Origin: Pantoea sp. AS-PWVM4
GTDB taxonomy: Bacteria > Pseudomonadota > Gammaproteobacteria > Enterobacterales > Enterobacteriaceae
Direction of reading: 5' to 3'
DNA length: 64,000 bases
Assembly (NCBI RefSeq): GCF_000468095.1
Contig: NZ_ASZC01000008.1
Coordinates: 35,392 to 99,391, forward strand
The position numbers were made by a program, and so were the translations under genes. This document shows, piece by piece, positions 18,635-27,995 of this stretch. The notes below the pieces were generated by a model. The model had not been told where the DNA came from. It worked only from the letters and a program-made list of their open reading frames with translations, and did not search any database. Every line of letters starts with the position of its first letter. Within the stretch, counting starts at the first letter, position 1.

Positions 18635-18716
18635 TCACCTTTCCCGGATTAGCAGCACTCGCCGCGCCTTGCCGACAGCGGCCAGAAGAAACGCGTATTA
18701 TGGCATAAAAAATAAA

Positions 18717-18732
18717 CTGAATAAATATCCAG
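18717..18732. promoter_or_regulatory. LexA SOS box between uvrA and ssb
   Basis: CTGAATAAATATCCAG is a CTG-N10-CAG operator. Relative to the E. coli uvrA box read in the same direction it differs at two positions. It lies 83 nt from the uvrA ATG and 117 nt from the ssb ATG. Confidence 0.9.
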
Positions 18733-18848
18733 TATTTTGCGTTTTGATTGTGTATTCTGGAAGCCAGCTCGAAAGTGGGAACCGCGATCCAGACGTGCTA
18801 GAATTGATCGTTTAGTATTGACGCATTAACTCATCGGGAGACAGCAAC

Positions 18849-19388
18849 ATGGCCAGTCGTGGCGTTAACAAAGTGATTCTTGTCGGGAATCTGGGTCAGG
18901 ATCCGGAAGTACGTTATATGCCAAATGGTGGCGCAGTTGCCAACATTACGCTGGCTACGTCAGAAAGCTGGCGTGACAAACAAACCGGTGAAAACAAAGA
19001 GATCACCGAATGGCACCGCGTGGTGCTGTTTGGCAAACTGGCGGAAGTGGCCGGTGAATACCTGCGTAAAGGTTCACAGGTCTACATCGAAGGCCAGCTG
19101 CGCACCCGTAAATGGCAGGACCAGGGCGGCCAGGATCGTTACACCACCGAGATCGTGGTAAACGTGGGCGGCACCATGCAGATGCTGGGTGGTCGTCAGC
19201 AGGGCGCCAGCACCGGCGGAGCACCGATGGGTGGCCAGGGTGGCGGCAACAACAACGGCTGGGGGCAACCACAGCAGCCGCAGGGCGGCAACCAGTTCAG
19301 CGGCGGTGCGCAGCAGCGTCCACAGCAGCAGAGCGCACCGGCGAACAACGAACCGCCGATGGATTTTGACGACGATATTCCGTTCTAA
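18849..19388 (+). CDS. ssb: single-stranded DNA-binding protein
   Basis: Tetrameric ssDNA-binding protein, 179 residues. The N-terminal OB fold starts [20 protein letters not shown] and includes [21 protein letters not shown] Gly/Gln-rich linker runs from about residue 115 to 168. The acidic tip MDFDDDIPF is the docking site for repair and replication partners. It shares an intergenic region and SOS box with uvrA. Confidence 0.98.
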   Translation: MASRGVNKVILVGNLGQDPEVRYMPNGGAVANITLATSESWRDKQTGENKEITEWHRVVLFGKLAEVAGEYLRKGSQVYIEGQLRTRKWQDQGGQDRYTTEIVVNVGGTMQMLGGRQQGASTGGAPMGGQGGGNNNGWGQPQQPQGGNQFSGGAQQRPQQQSAPANNEPPMDFDDDIPF

Positions 19389-19416
19389 GATCGGAACACA
19401 TTCAGACAGATTTTCG

Positions 19417-19443
19417 AAAGAGGCCGCAGGGCCTCTTTTTTAT
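19417..19443 (+). terminator. terminator of ssb
   Basis: AGAGGCC (19419-19425), loop GCAG, GGCCTCT (19430-19436), then a T-run. It lies between the convergent ssb and permease genes and may serve both. Confidence 0.9.
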
Positions 19444-19469
19444 TTCATGCATTGCCATGCCAGGGACAT

Positions 19470-20855
19470 TCAGTTGGCCGCTATCTTCTGATGCTGTGCT
19501 TCTGTGTTGCTCTTTTTTCTTAACCGATAGCTGACGGCCAGCACCAGCAGCCAAACGGGGATCAGCCAGACTGAAATCTCGATGCCAGGCGTCATAAACA
19601 TAATCACCAGAATTCCGGCCAGGAACAGCAGACACAGGATATTGGTCAGAGGGTAGCCCAGGCTGGGGAAATGGGTTTTCTGTTTGGTGATACGCATGGC
19701 GCGGCGGAATTTCAGATGGGTGATACTGATCATCGCCCAGTTGATGACGAGTGCAGAGACCACCAGCGACATCAGCAGCTCGAAGGCTTTGCCCGGCATG
19801 AGGTAGTTAAGCAGCACACACAACGCAGTAACCAGCGCCGAGACGCTGAGGGCGTTAAAAGGAATACCGCGCCGATTAACTTTTAACAATGAGGCGGGAG
19901 CGTTCCCCTGTTTCGCCAGACCAAACAACATGCGGCTGTTGCTGAACACACAGCTGTTATAAACAGAAAGCGCAGCAGAAAGCACGACGGCGTTGAGCAA
20001 CGTCGCGACCAGATTACTGTCAAGTGCGTGGAAAATCAGGACGAACGGACTACCCCCTTCCACCACTTTCTGCCACGGGTAGAGCGACAGCAACACCGCC
20101 AGCGCGCCAACATAGAATAGCAGGATGCGATAGATAACCTGGTTTGTGGCTTTCGGAATGCTTTTCTGCGGATTGTCGGCCTCGGCGGCAGTAATGCCGA
20201 TCAGCTCCAGACCGCCGAATGAGAACATGATTACGGCCATTGCCATCACCAGTCCCTTGATTCCGTTAGGGAAGAACCCTCCATGCTGCCACAGATTTGC
20301 GACGCTCGCCTCGGGACCTCCGTGCCCGCTGGCGAGCAGCCAGGCACCAAAACCGATCATGCCGACAATCGCCGCGACTTTGATGATTGAAAACCAGAAT
20401 TCGACCTCGCCATAAATTTTCACGTTGGTCATATTGATGGCATTGATCACGACAAAGAACACCCCGGCGGACACCCAGGTCGGGATTTCCGGCCACCAGT
20501 ATTGGACGTAAATACCGACCGCGGTCAGCTCTGCCATGCTGACCAGTACGTAAAGCACCCAATAATTCCATCCTGCTACGAAGCCCGCAAAATTGCCCCA
20601 GTATTGGTTGGCAAAATGGCTAAACGAGCCAGCAACCGGTTCGTGAACCACCATCTCGCCGAGCTGGCGCATAATAAAGAAGGCGATCACGCCGGCAATC
20701 GCATAGCCCAGCAGGACCGACGGACCTGCCATTTTTATGGTTTGCGCAATGCCAAGAAACAGCCCGGTACCGATTGCGCCTCCCAGCGCAATCAGTTGAA
20801 TATGGCGATTTTTCAAGCCTCTGTGCAGCTGACTTTCTGACTGGTGGTTGCCCAT
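19470..20855 (-). CDS. aromatic amino-acid permease (AroP/PheP family)
   Basis: APC-superfamily proton symporter with about twelve membrane segments, 461 residues. LHRGLKNRHIQLIALGGAIG, then TGLFLGIAQ, is the classic start. IMRQLGEMVV and MFSFGGLELIGITAAEADNP are family signatures. It resembles both E. coli AroP (general aromatic) and PheP (phenylalanine), and the exact substrate cannot be decided. The start MGNHQSESQ has GGGAG upstream; the codon at 20876 does not. It is not found at this locus in E. coli. Confidence 0.85.
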   Translation of the reverse strand: MGNHQSESQLHRGLKNRHIQLIALGGAIGTGLFLGIAQTIKMAGPSVLLGYAIAGVIAFFIMRQLGEMVVHEPVAGSFSHFANQYWGNFAGFVAGWNYWVLYVLVSMAELTAVGIYVQYWWPEIPTWVSAGVFFVVINAINMTNVKIYGEVEFWFSIIKVAAIVGMIGFGAWLLASGHGGPEASVANLWQHGGFFPNGIKGLVMAMAVIMFSFGGLELIGITAAEADNPQKSIPKATNQVIYRILLFYVGALAVLLSLYPWQKVVEGGSPFVLIFHALDSNLVATLLNAVVLSAALSVYNSCVFSNSRMLFGLAKQGNAPASLLKVNRRGIPFNALSVSALVTALCVLLNYLMPGKAFELLMSLVVSALVINWAMISITHLKFRRAMRITKQKTHFPSLGYPLTNILCLLFLAGILVIMFMTPGIEISVWLIPVWLLVLAVSYRLRKKSNTEAQHQKIAAN

Positions 20856-21245
20856 GTCTACTCCCGCAGGTATCAATATTTATCTACATGGGATTAGCAA
20901 TTCCTGGGCCAGTGGGGGGATGCTTTGCGGAAAGTGATACTTAACGTCATGATAAAAAAGAATAATTATTTTATGGGTAAATTCACAGTCCGTGCATTAA
21001 TTGCACAAAAATTAATTGATTTGTGCTTTTAGAGTAAATTCGTGCAAGTAGTGAGCGTTAAAAGTCTTTTTTATGACTGACGTGAACCAAAAAGGTGCAT
21101 GGTGGCGTGCAAGTTAGCCCCCCGGATTGAATGCTGGCTTTAACCTTTTGCCACATTCCTCCCGGCGTGGCACAAAAAGCCGTTCATCTCCACGGCGGCT
21201 TCGCCATCCTGTCAGGCCTAACACAATGGCGCAGAAGGAGCGTGA
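20856..21245. other. promoter interval between the permease and the Yellow-like gene
   Basis: About 390 nt without a gene. It contains the dyad GTGCA-TTAAT-TGCAC (20992-21006) and an AT-rich stretch, consistent with divergent promoters. No convincing TyrR box was found. Confidence 0.5.
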
Positions 21246-22376
21246 GTGAACCTCAATCGCCGTACATTTTTGCTGGCGCTGGGCGCGCTGGGCGTAGCGC
21301 GCAATGTTCAGGCTTTTACGGCTGAAGATCCGTTGCCACTGGAGCGGGTGGTCGTTTCGCCGTGGATGGCGAATCAGGTGGCGTTAACCCGCGGTAATCT
21401 GCTGTTTCTTGGCCTGCCACGCTATGCCAAAGATAAACCGACACCTTCCCTGGCGCGACGCGAGGCGGATGGCAGTTTGCGACCTTTCCCTGGCAATGGC
21501 TGGAATGAGTGGCAGCCGGGTAAAGATGGGCGCAATGCGTTTGTTTACCTCAACTCGGTACATATTTTTGCTGATGATACGGTGTGGTGTGTTGATCAGG
21601 GGGCGCTCAGTGCCGGCGTTTTTTCAGCAAAAGATGCGGTGCCACAACCCGGCGCGCAAAAGTTGGTGCAGTTGGATGCACATAGCGGCGAAATCCTGCA
21701 AATTCTGCGGTTTGACGAACGCATCCTGCCGCCAGGCGCACAGATGAACGACCTGCGTTTTCACGGCAACGCGTTGTACATTACCGATTCCGGTCTGGGT
21801 GGCATCATTGTACACGACATGGTCAGTGGCAAAACGCTGCGTCGTTTGTCGGCTACCCCGGTGGTGAAGGCGTCGGATAAAGCGCCACCGGCGATGTTGT
21901 CTGGCATCAAAGGCAGCAAAACCTTCCATCCGCCCAATAGCGATATGATTGAAATCACCGCCGACGGTAACTGGCTTTACTGGGCCGCACCAACCGGGCC
22001 GCTTTATCGCGTGGAAACCCGTTGGCTGCAAAGTGATCTGCCTGATGAAGACATCCTGCCCCATGTTGAGCAGGTGTATGACAACAACTTCTCGGGGGGC
22101 TGCTGCATGGATTCGGCGGGTAATGTGTACTTCTCGGAAACCGTTACCCACAACATTCGGGTGTTGGCACCGTCCGGTGAAACGCGCGTCATTGCCAGTG
22201 ATGTGCGGTTGTTACGGCCAGACGGCACGTTTATCAGCGCCGATCGTCAGCTTTATATTCCGGTTAAACAGCCGCTGGCAGCGCAACCAGGCGCGGCTGC
22301 GCATTTTGCCATTTATAAGCTGGCGTTGCCCGATCAGTTTCAGGGCCTCAACCTGGGCGGTCCGATTACGGGTTAA
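21246..22376 (+). CDS. secreted Yellow/major-royal-jelly family protein
   Basis: A 376-residue protein starting at a GTG behind AAGGAG. The N-terminus NLNRRTFLLALGALGVARNV is a twin-arginine-type signal with cleavage near VQA-FT. The body fits the MRJP/Yellow six-bladed propeller family: LDAHSGEILQILRFDERILP, then MNDLRFHGNALYITDSGLGG, then FSGGCCMDSAGNVYFSETVT. Bacterial members are uncharacterised; lactonase-like folds are related. Its 3' end overlaps the convergent cysteine hydrolase by 11 nt. Periplasmic location is inferred. Confidence 0.8.
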   Translation: MNLNRRTFLLALGALGVARNVQAFTAEDPLPLERVVVSPWMANQVALTRGNLLFLGLPRYAKDKPTPSLARREADGSLRPFPGNGWNEWQPGKDGRNAFVYLNSVHIFADDTVWCVDQGALSAGVFSAKDAVPQPGAQKLVQLDAHSGEILQILRFDERILPPGAQMNDLRFHGNALYITDSGLGGIIVHDMVSGKTLRRLSATPVVKASDKAPPAMLSGIKGSKTFHPPNSDMIEITADGNWLYWAAPTGPLYRVETRWLQSDLPDEDILPHVEQVYDNNFSGGCCMDSAGNVYFSETVTHNIRVLAPSGETRVIASDVRLLRPDGTFISADRQLYIPVKQPLAAQPGAAAHFAIYKLALPDQFQGLNLGGPITG

Positions 22377-22905
22377 CCGTCTCTGGCTGCCAGATAGCCA
22401 GCAGCTCTGCGGTCGGTCGTACCTGCACCGGGTTGCCCGGCAGGATCAGATCGGCCCAGACTTCATTATGTTGGTTGATCAGTTGCTGCGCGGTTGCCCA
22501 GGTACGATCGGCTGTGGTGTGCGCGTCGGCGGCGACGGTGATGCGATAACCCAGGCTGGCACCCACTTTGAGGGTGGTATCGACGCAATAATCAGTCGCA
22601 CAACCACAGATGACAAAAGACGAAATGTCTTGCTGTTCCAGCTGCGCCGCCAGCTCGGTCTGCCAGAAGCCGTCACAGGCAGTTTTATTGACGTAAAGGG
22701 CGTGAGCCGGTTGGTGTAGCTCAGGCACAATCTGCCAGGCTTCGCTGTTCAGCTCCAGACCCGGACCGACGTGCTGGATAAAAATGACCTGGTCAGCGGC
22801 GGCAATGAGCTGATTAATCCGCGCGCAACGTCCTGCCCGATCGAAACGCGGCGTTGCCAGCACACCGTTTTGCATGTCCACCACCATCACTACCTTGCTT
22901 CCCAT
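22366..22905 (-). CDS. isochorismatase-like cysteine hydrolase
   Basis: A 179-residue protein of the cysteine hydrolase family. It begins MGSKVVMVVDMQNGVLATPR, where the Asp of VVDMQNG is a catalytic residue. The lysine is in YVNKTACDGF, and the nucleophilic cysteine lies in CGCATDYCVDTT. Members act on amides such as nicotinamide, isochorismate or N-carbamoyl compounds; the substrate is not evident. It is divergent from an AraC regulator that may control it. Confidence 0.85.
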   Translation of the reverse strand: MGSKVVMVVDMQNGVLATPRFDRAGRCARINQLIAAADQVIFIQHVGPGLELNSEAWQIVPELHQPAHALYVNKTACDGFWQTELAAQLEQQDISSFVICGCATDYCVDTTLKVGASLGYRITVAADAHTTADRTWATAQQLINQHNEVWADLILPGNPVQVRPTAELLAIWQPETVNP

Positions 22906-23034
22906 GATCGCCTCCTGTTATATGCCTGGGCGTCAGTGTCGCGCTGAACTTCCTCACAGGCAAAACAAATCTGTTTTGCATTTTGCCCGTCTTACGGGGC
23001 ATGCTGGTGATCTTCTTTACGATGGAGGTGTGTC

Positions 23035-23865
23035 GTGTCAGTGGTTCCTGCAATCTTCCCGTGCGAGCGTGACCGCGCGCAATTCCAGCAATTTTCCGAG
23101 CTGCCGGGCATTGAATTGTATCAGGCGCATATCTCCCGTTATGCCTTTGAGCCGCACACCCATGAAGCGTTTGGCATTGGCACCATCGAGTCGGGTGCAC
23201 AACGCTTCCGCTATCGTGGCACCCACTACACCGCTCCCGAGCATTCGTTGGTGATGATGAATCCGGATGAGCTTCACACCGGCGAATCCGCCTGTGAAGA
23301 GGGCTGGCGTTACCGCATGATTTACATCCATCCGGATGAGATGGACAGGCTGACCGGCGATCGCAACTGGTGGTTCAGTGAAGCGCTGCGCACCGATGCT
23401 CGTCTGGCGCAGCCGTTTTCGCTGCGGCTGGCGGCTTTGTGGCAGGCTGAAACCGCGCTGGAACGCGAGGGATTGTTGGTGGAGTTGCTGGAGTTGATGC
23501 GTCCATTGGCGCATCGCGGGCAATCCCGACCGGTGGAAGGAGCGCACCGTTTTGATCTGGTGAAAACGTATCTGCGAGAAAATCTCGCTGAACCGGTCAG
23601 GCTGGATGAACTGGCCGCGCTGGCGGGATTGTCGCCGTGGCATTTCCTGCGCAGTTTCCGCCAGCAGTTTCATGTCACACCGCATCAGATGCTGATGGCA
23701 TTCCGGCTTTATGACGCCAAGTTGCGGCTGGCACAGGGCGAAAGTGCGGCCTCGGTTGCGGCAGCCGTTGGCTTAACCGATCAGGCACATCTGACGCGTG
23801 CCTTTGCGCATCGCTATGGCATCACCCCTGGCCGTTATCAAAAACAGGTCTGGCCCGCACGCTAA
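23035..23865 (+). CDS. AraC-family transcriptional regulator with cupin N-domain
   Basis: A 276-residue regulator starting at a GTG (23035) behind GGAGG. The N-terminal cupin-like sensing half includes YAFEPHTHEAFGIGTIESGA. Two C-terminal helix-turn-helix motifs are visible (LDELAALAGLSPWHFLRSFR and SVAAAVGLTDQAHLTRAFAH). It is divergent from the cysteine hydrolase and 73 nt upstream of an EamA transporter. Local AraC regulators of this type often control an adjacent exporter, so the EamA gene is a likely target. Confidence 0.87.
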   Translation: MSVVPAIFPCERDRAQFQQFSELPGIELYQAHISRYAFEPHTHEAFGIGTIESGAQRFRYRGTHYTAPEHSLVMMNPDELHTGESACEEGWRYRMIYIHPDEMDRLTGDRNWWFSEALRTDARLAQPFSLRLAALWQAETALEREGLLVELLELMRPLAHRGQSRPVEGAHRFDLVKTYLRENLAEPVRLDELAALAGLSPWHFLRSFRQQFHVTPHQMLMAFRLYDAKLRLAQGESAASVAAAVGLTDQAHLTRAFAHRYGITPGRYQKQVWPAR

Positions 23866-23938
23866 CCGCAATCTGCTACAAGCTTTTGCTGCTGCGTTCC
23901 GCCACACTGCGCCGGAATATCTTAATCAGGAAAAGATT

Positions 23939-24898
23939 ATGTTGGCTGGAGTTCTGTTTGCGCTGGCGGCGGGATTGATGTGGGGGCTGATCTTTGTCGG
24001 GCCGCTGCTGGTGCCGGATTATCCCGGCACGTTGCAATCCGCCGGGCGCTATGTCGCTTTTGGTTTGATCGCCTTGCCGCTTGCCTGGCTGGATCGTCGT
24101 CGCTTGCGTCAACTGGCGCGCCAGGACTGGATTGAGGCGTTAAAGCTGTCGCTGGTGGGCAATCTGATGTATTACGCCTTTCTCGCCACCGCCATTCAGC
24201 GTACCGGCGCACCGGTAGCAACCATGATTATTGGCACCTTACCGGTGGTGATGTCGGTCACGGCTAACCTGTGTTACGGACATCTGGAAGGGCGATTGCC
24301 CTGGCGACGGTTGATGCCTGCCTTGCTGATCATTGCCCTGGGGTTGGTATGCGTCAATGCTGCGGAGTTGCAGGCACAGGGAGCAACGCTGGACTGGCCG
24401 CGCTATCTCTCCGGCCTGCTGTTGGCGGTGATGGCGGTGGGCTGTTGGACCTGGTACCCGCTACGTAATGCGCGTTGGCTGCGTAACCATCCGCAGCATA
24501 AACCCGGCAGTTGGGCGACTGCGCAAGGCCTGGTGACGTTACCCCTGGCAGTGGTGTTTTATCTGCTGGTGTGCGGACAGATCCACTGGCAACAACCTGA
24601 TTTCGCGTTACCTTTTGGCCCGCAGCCCGAGGTTTTCCTGCTGCTGATGCTGGCGATAGGGTTGCTGTGCTCATGGCTCGGAACGCTGTGCTGGAATGCG
24701 GCCAGCCAGCGCCTGCCCACGGTCATTATGGGGCCGTTAATTGTGTTCGAAACCCTGTCTGGCTTGTTCTGGACTTTCCTGTGGCGACAAAGCTGGCCGC
24801 CGTTGCTGACCGCCATCGGTATCTGCTGTTTGATTATTGGCGTCATCTCGGCAATGCGTATCAAGCCGCAGCCGGTGGTAACTTCACTGGAAATTTAA
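23939..24898 (+). CDS. EamA/DMT-family transporter
   Basis: A 319-residue membrane protein with about ten hydrophobic helices in two EamA repeats. The first starts MLAGVLFALAAGLMWGLIFV, the second at about residue 160 with SGLLLAVMAVGCWTWYPLRN. The ATG at 23939 starts directly in the first helix; the frame open from 23798 overlaps the AraC gene and is not supported. Substrate unknown; metabolite or amino-acid export is typical for the family. Probably regulated by the upstream AraC gene. Confidence 0.82.
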   Translation: MLAGVLFALAAGLMWGLIFVGPLLVPDYPGTLQSAGRYVAFGLIALPLAWLDRRRLRQLARQDWIEALKLSLVGNLMYYAFLATAIQRTGAPVATMIIGTLPVVMSVTANLCYGHLEGRLPWRRLMPALLIIALGLVCVNAAELQAQGATLDWPRYLSGLLLAVMAVGCWTWYPLRNARWLRNHPQHKPGSWATAQGLVTLPLAVVFYLLVCGQIHWQQPDFALPFGPQPEVFLLLMLAIGLLCSWLGTLCWNAASQRLPTVIMGPLIVFETLSGLFWTFLWRQSWPPLLTAIGICCLIIGVISAMRIKPQPVVTSLEI

Positions 24899-24907
24899 GC
24901 GTAAAAC

Positions 24908-24932
24908 GATGCCAGCCACGGGTGCTGGCATC
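24908..24932 (+). terminator. hairpin downstream of the EamA gene
   Basis: GATGCCAGC (24908-24916), loop CACGGGT, GCTGGCATC (24924-24932): a perfect 9-bp stem 10 nt after the stop codon. The T-run is weak (CTGATTTG), so it may be only partly effective. Confidence 0.55.
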
Positions 24933-25816
24933 CTGATTTGCCCCTGATTTTAAGATTATGACCAGCCAGAAATCCTGCCACTTTTGCCTTATCTGTTCTT
25001 AAGCCATACCGCGTTATAACCATTTCCTGGGCCACCAGGCAGGTTTTCAGCGCGAAACGTCATATCTGACGCCAGGCTGGCAGGAACGAGTGGATAAAAT
25101 TCTCCCTGTTCTGGGGGGGAGACGCGGTGATTCACGGGCAAAATGGGCCGTTTTGGCGGCTGAATGGCCGCTAAACAGGCATTAAACAACCGGGCCAGGT
25201 CTCTTTTTATTGCGCTCTGGCACTGAAAACCCCCTGCCGGAACCATCATTTCCTCAAGGTGTTGCTGTCTGGTTGAGACTCTTCCGCCGTGCATGTGACC
25301 GAGATTGGTTAAGTGCGGCGATGAATAGTGACGTGATATTAACTCATCCGGTATGGCTAATTGCGTTATTGTTTAGCGATGATAACGTTTCTCTTCAGGC
25401 TGATTCCTGGCATGAATACGCCATCGGCACATGGAACTGCGGATAATATGATCACCCCCAGATAACGATAGATCCACTTAAAAGAAGAGTTGGTGTGAGA
25501 GGGATTCTGGTCTGTTGTTCATCAATGCTAAACAAAAATACCTGTTTCTGGCGCAGAGTATTAATGTTGATAAAGTAATAATGAAAGCCCCAATCTCACC
25601 TGAATGAGATTGGGAGGGACGTAAATAGCTTGAAACGCGAGACTTTTGCTGATGTGAATCAATTTTACCGCAAAAAAAGAAGTAATTTCGTGATGTTATT
25701 CATCAGGAAATAATGGTGCGAATTGTTATGTCACGAACGCCGAATTAAATGATCTTCATCTCTTCTGGTAAGAACAAATCTCAGCATTAAGTCAAATAAC
25801 AACGGCCTTAATGTTG
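24933..25816. other. about 880 nt without a convincing gene
   Basis: Only short frames are open here (for example 24989-25294 minus and 25210-25446 plus), and neither encodes a recognisable protein or has a good start context. The second half becomes AT-rich toward the transposase remnant. The stretch looks like decayed sequence beside an insertion element. Confidence 0.5.
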
Positions 25817-26212
25817 TTAGCGATTTTCTGTACCTGACGGGTAGTGGTAAACGCTGCGGCTAATATCCAGCAAGCGGCAACTGCGACGTGTGCCTATGTC
25901 GAAGGTGGTTTGCAGAAAGTTAACAGCCTGGCGTTTTTCATTGGTGGTGAAGAAATTTTTCAGCACGCTTTGCAGCATCTCCTTATCAGAGCTGAGTGTC
26001 TGCAACTCGCGGGTGAGTGTTTGAAGTTTGTCTTCTAACTCTTTGATTTTTCTTCCCTCCTCAGAAGAGAGTCCAGAGAATTTTTTCTTCCAGCTATAGA
26101 AAGTGGCTTCGGAAATGCCAAGCTCCTCACAAATCTCCCTGACTTTCACTCCTGTTTCAGAAGCTTTAATGGCATTTGTGATTTGCTCTTCGCTATATCG
26201 TGACTTTCTCAT
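25817..26212 (-). pseudogene. truncated IS3-family transposase (OrfA plus start of OrfB)
   Basis: The product MRKSRYSEEQITNAIKASET and GVKVREICEELGISEATFYS, then WKKKFSG, is an IS3-family (IS407-like) OrfA with helix-turn-helix and leucine-zipper region. It continues without a frameshift into RQAVNFLQTTFDIGTRRSCR, then LLDISRSVYHY, which is the start of OrfB, and stops at 131 residues. The DDE catalytic domain is absent, so the element cannot transpose by itself. No terminal inverted repeats were identified with confidence. It marks a recombined site next to the flippase pair. Confidence 0.82.
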
Positions 26213-26738
26213 AAATGCTATTACCTTTCTTATCAATTAGTGGATGAGAATTACTGTATTAATATCTGGTACTGCAAAAACACTATTAATGCAGTATTAA
26301 AGTGCGCGATTAGAATTGCGAGGGTTAAATTAAGATATTTAGAATAAATATCATCATGGGATAAGTCTTATTTTATTCTGATTGCCATTGAACGCCTTCC
26401 TGGTGTTGGGTTTTTGATATAGATTCATTTCATCCCAAATGCGGAAAAATTATACATTCATCGGAAAAACGGCATAACCTGCTTGCAAAAACGCCAGGAT
26501 ATGCCAGTAGCTTTTTGGTCAATACTTTGACTGAAATCGGTTACATCCACAGGGTTTCGCGCCGGATTTAATCAGAATTATCCTGAATTCATTGTCTGAA
26601 TCCTGACGCGAGTCCTCTTTTTCGGACCAGCATGGTTTGAAGATATTAATTTAAGTCAGGCCCAATTAGCGCTTGTTTAATTCTTTCAAGGACGTTGTAC
26701 CGAAAGTAGTTGCAGTAAGTAATACTAAGGACGAGTTG
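26213..26738. other. AT-rich interval before the flippase gene
   Basis: About 525 nt with no gene. It contains an imperfect inverted repeat CTGTATTAAT (about 26253-26262) and ATTAATGCAG (about 26284-26293) close to the transposase remnant, possibly part of an IS end. The rest presumably carries the promoter of the flippase/ATP-grasp pair. Confidence 0.45.
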
Positions 26739-27995
26739 ATGAAATTAAGCGTAATGTCAAATGCCGCCTGGATGATGTCTGAGAAGATCGTCTCGGTTTT
26801 CGGCGTCATATTTGTGACTTCCTATGTGGCAAAATCCTTCGGCCCGACGGTGTTCGGCCAAATGGCGTTTTCCACCTCATTGTTCTCTATGGTGCAGACC
26901 GTAGCGATGTTTGGCACCGAAACGATACTGTTCAAAACCATCAGCAAAAGTGAGCCAAAAGGTGTGCGCCTGATGAACGTGGCACGCACGCTGCGATTTG
27001 CGCTCCTGGTATTGACCTCGGTGCCGGTGTTGATTTGGGTCTGGTACAACATGCAGGAAAACTTTCTTGCGTTTGCGCTGGCTTCGTTCATCGCTTCGGT
27101 ATTTGTTACCCAGGACACGTTCAGTGTGTATAACAACGCGCGTCTGGCTTCACGGCTCAATACCATTGCCAACTCAATCGGTCTGCTGCTGGGTTTTTCA
27201 CTCAGTTTCGCCATTGCCTGGTTCCGGCTCAACCCCATCTGGCTGACCTTATCAATTGTGGTGGTGACGTTGGTTCCCTACGCCATCAAACGCTACAACT
27301 TCTACCGTGAAAACCAGGAGCAGGCACCTGCACGCAGCAAACGCGGCGCTTATCTGCGTTATCTGCTGTATGCCGGTTTGCCGTTGGCGATCTCCAGCAT
27401 TTTTATTTCGGTACAGGTGAAAACTGCGCAGATGTTTCTGGTGGGTATCGCCTCGGCGCGTGAGCTTGGCTTGTTCGCCGCCGCCAACACCATATCGGCC
27501 TCATGGACCTTCATTCCATTGGCCATTATCACCTCCAGCTTTTCAGAGATTTTCAGGGAGCGCGGCAGCGTTGCTATCAAGCTGACGGCGCGCCTGAACG
27601 GTTATGTTTTGGGTGTTTCATTGCTCTTGTTACTTGTCATCGCCTTATACGGCGAAAAAATCATCATCGCTTTGTATGGTCACGAATACACGCAGTCAGG
27701 AAGTCTGATTACCGTGTTGTCGATAGCGTCCAGCTTCTCCGCAATGGGAACCGTGGCGTACCGCTACATGGTCAAGGAAGGAGGGTTTAACTATCTGCTC
27801 AGAAAAATTATCTGCTTGATGGCGATCAGCCTGCCGCTCTCGTGGTGGCTTATTCAGGGCTACGGCATCATGGGGGCCGCCTGGAGCGTCTTCATTACTG
27901 AACTTCTGTCCCTTACGGTGATGAATTACTTCTTCAGAAATGGCGCCATTTTTAAGATTCAAGTTTCCTCGCTCAACTACAAAACCTACAAATGA
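26739..27995 (+). CDS. Wzx-like polysaccharide flippase (MOP superfamily)
   Basis: A 418-residue membrane protein with about twelve hydrophobic segments, similar to O-antigen/exopolysaccharide repeat-unit flippases. The N-terminus MKLSVMSNAAWMMSEKIVSV is followed by SYVAKSFGPTVFGQMAF, typical of PST-type transporters. The ATG at 26739 has AAGGA 7 nt upstream; a TTG at 26673 also opens the frame but is less likely. The stop overlaps the next start by ATGA, so the two are translationally coupled. It is the only flippase in the window and lies far from the EPS operon at 45-58 kb. Confidence 0.8.
   Translation: MKLSVMSNAAWMMSEKIVSVFGVIFVTSYVAKSFGPTVFGQMAFSTSLFSMVQTVAMFGTETILFKTISKSEPKGVRLMNVARTLRFALLVLTSVPVLIWVWYNMQENFLAFALASFIASVFVTQDTFSVYNNARLASRLNTIANSIGLLLGFSLSFAIAWFRLNPIWLTLSIVVVTLVPYAIKRYNFYRENQEQAPARSKRGAYLRYLLYAGLPLAISSIFISVQVKTAQMFLVGIASARELGLFAAANTISASWTFIPLAIITSSFSEIFRERGSVAIKLTARLNGYVLGVSLLLLLVIALYGEKIIIALYGHEYTQSGSLITVLSIASSFSAMGTVAYRYMVKEGGFNYLLRKIICLMAISLPLSWWLIQGYGIMGAAWSVFITELLSLTVMNYFFRNGAIFKIQVSSLNYKTYK

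Noticed and set aside
20856..21245. TyrR box for the aromatic permease
   Set aside because: Several GTAAA-like fragments exist, but none forms a TGTAAA-N6-TTTACA dyad.
24989..25446. Two short frames in the gap before the IS remnant
   Set aside because: They have low-complexity or composition-driven sequences, no ribosome-binding site of note, and no recognisable family.
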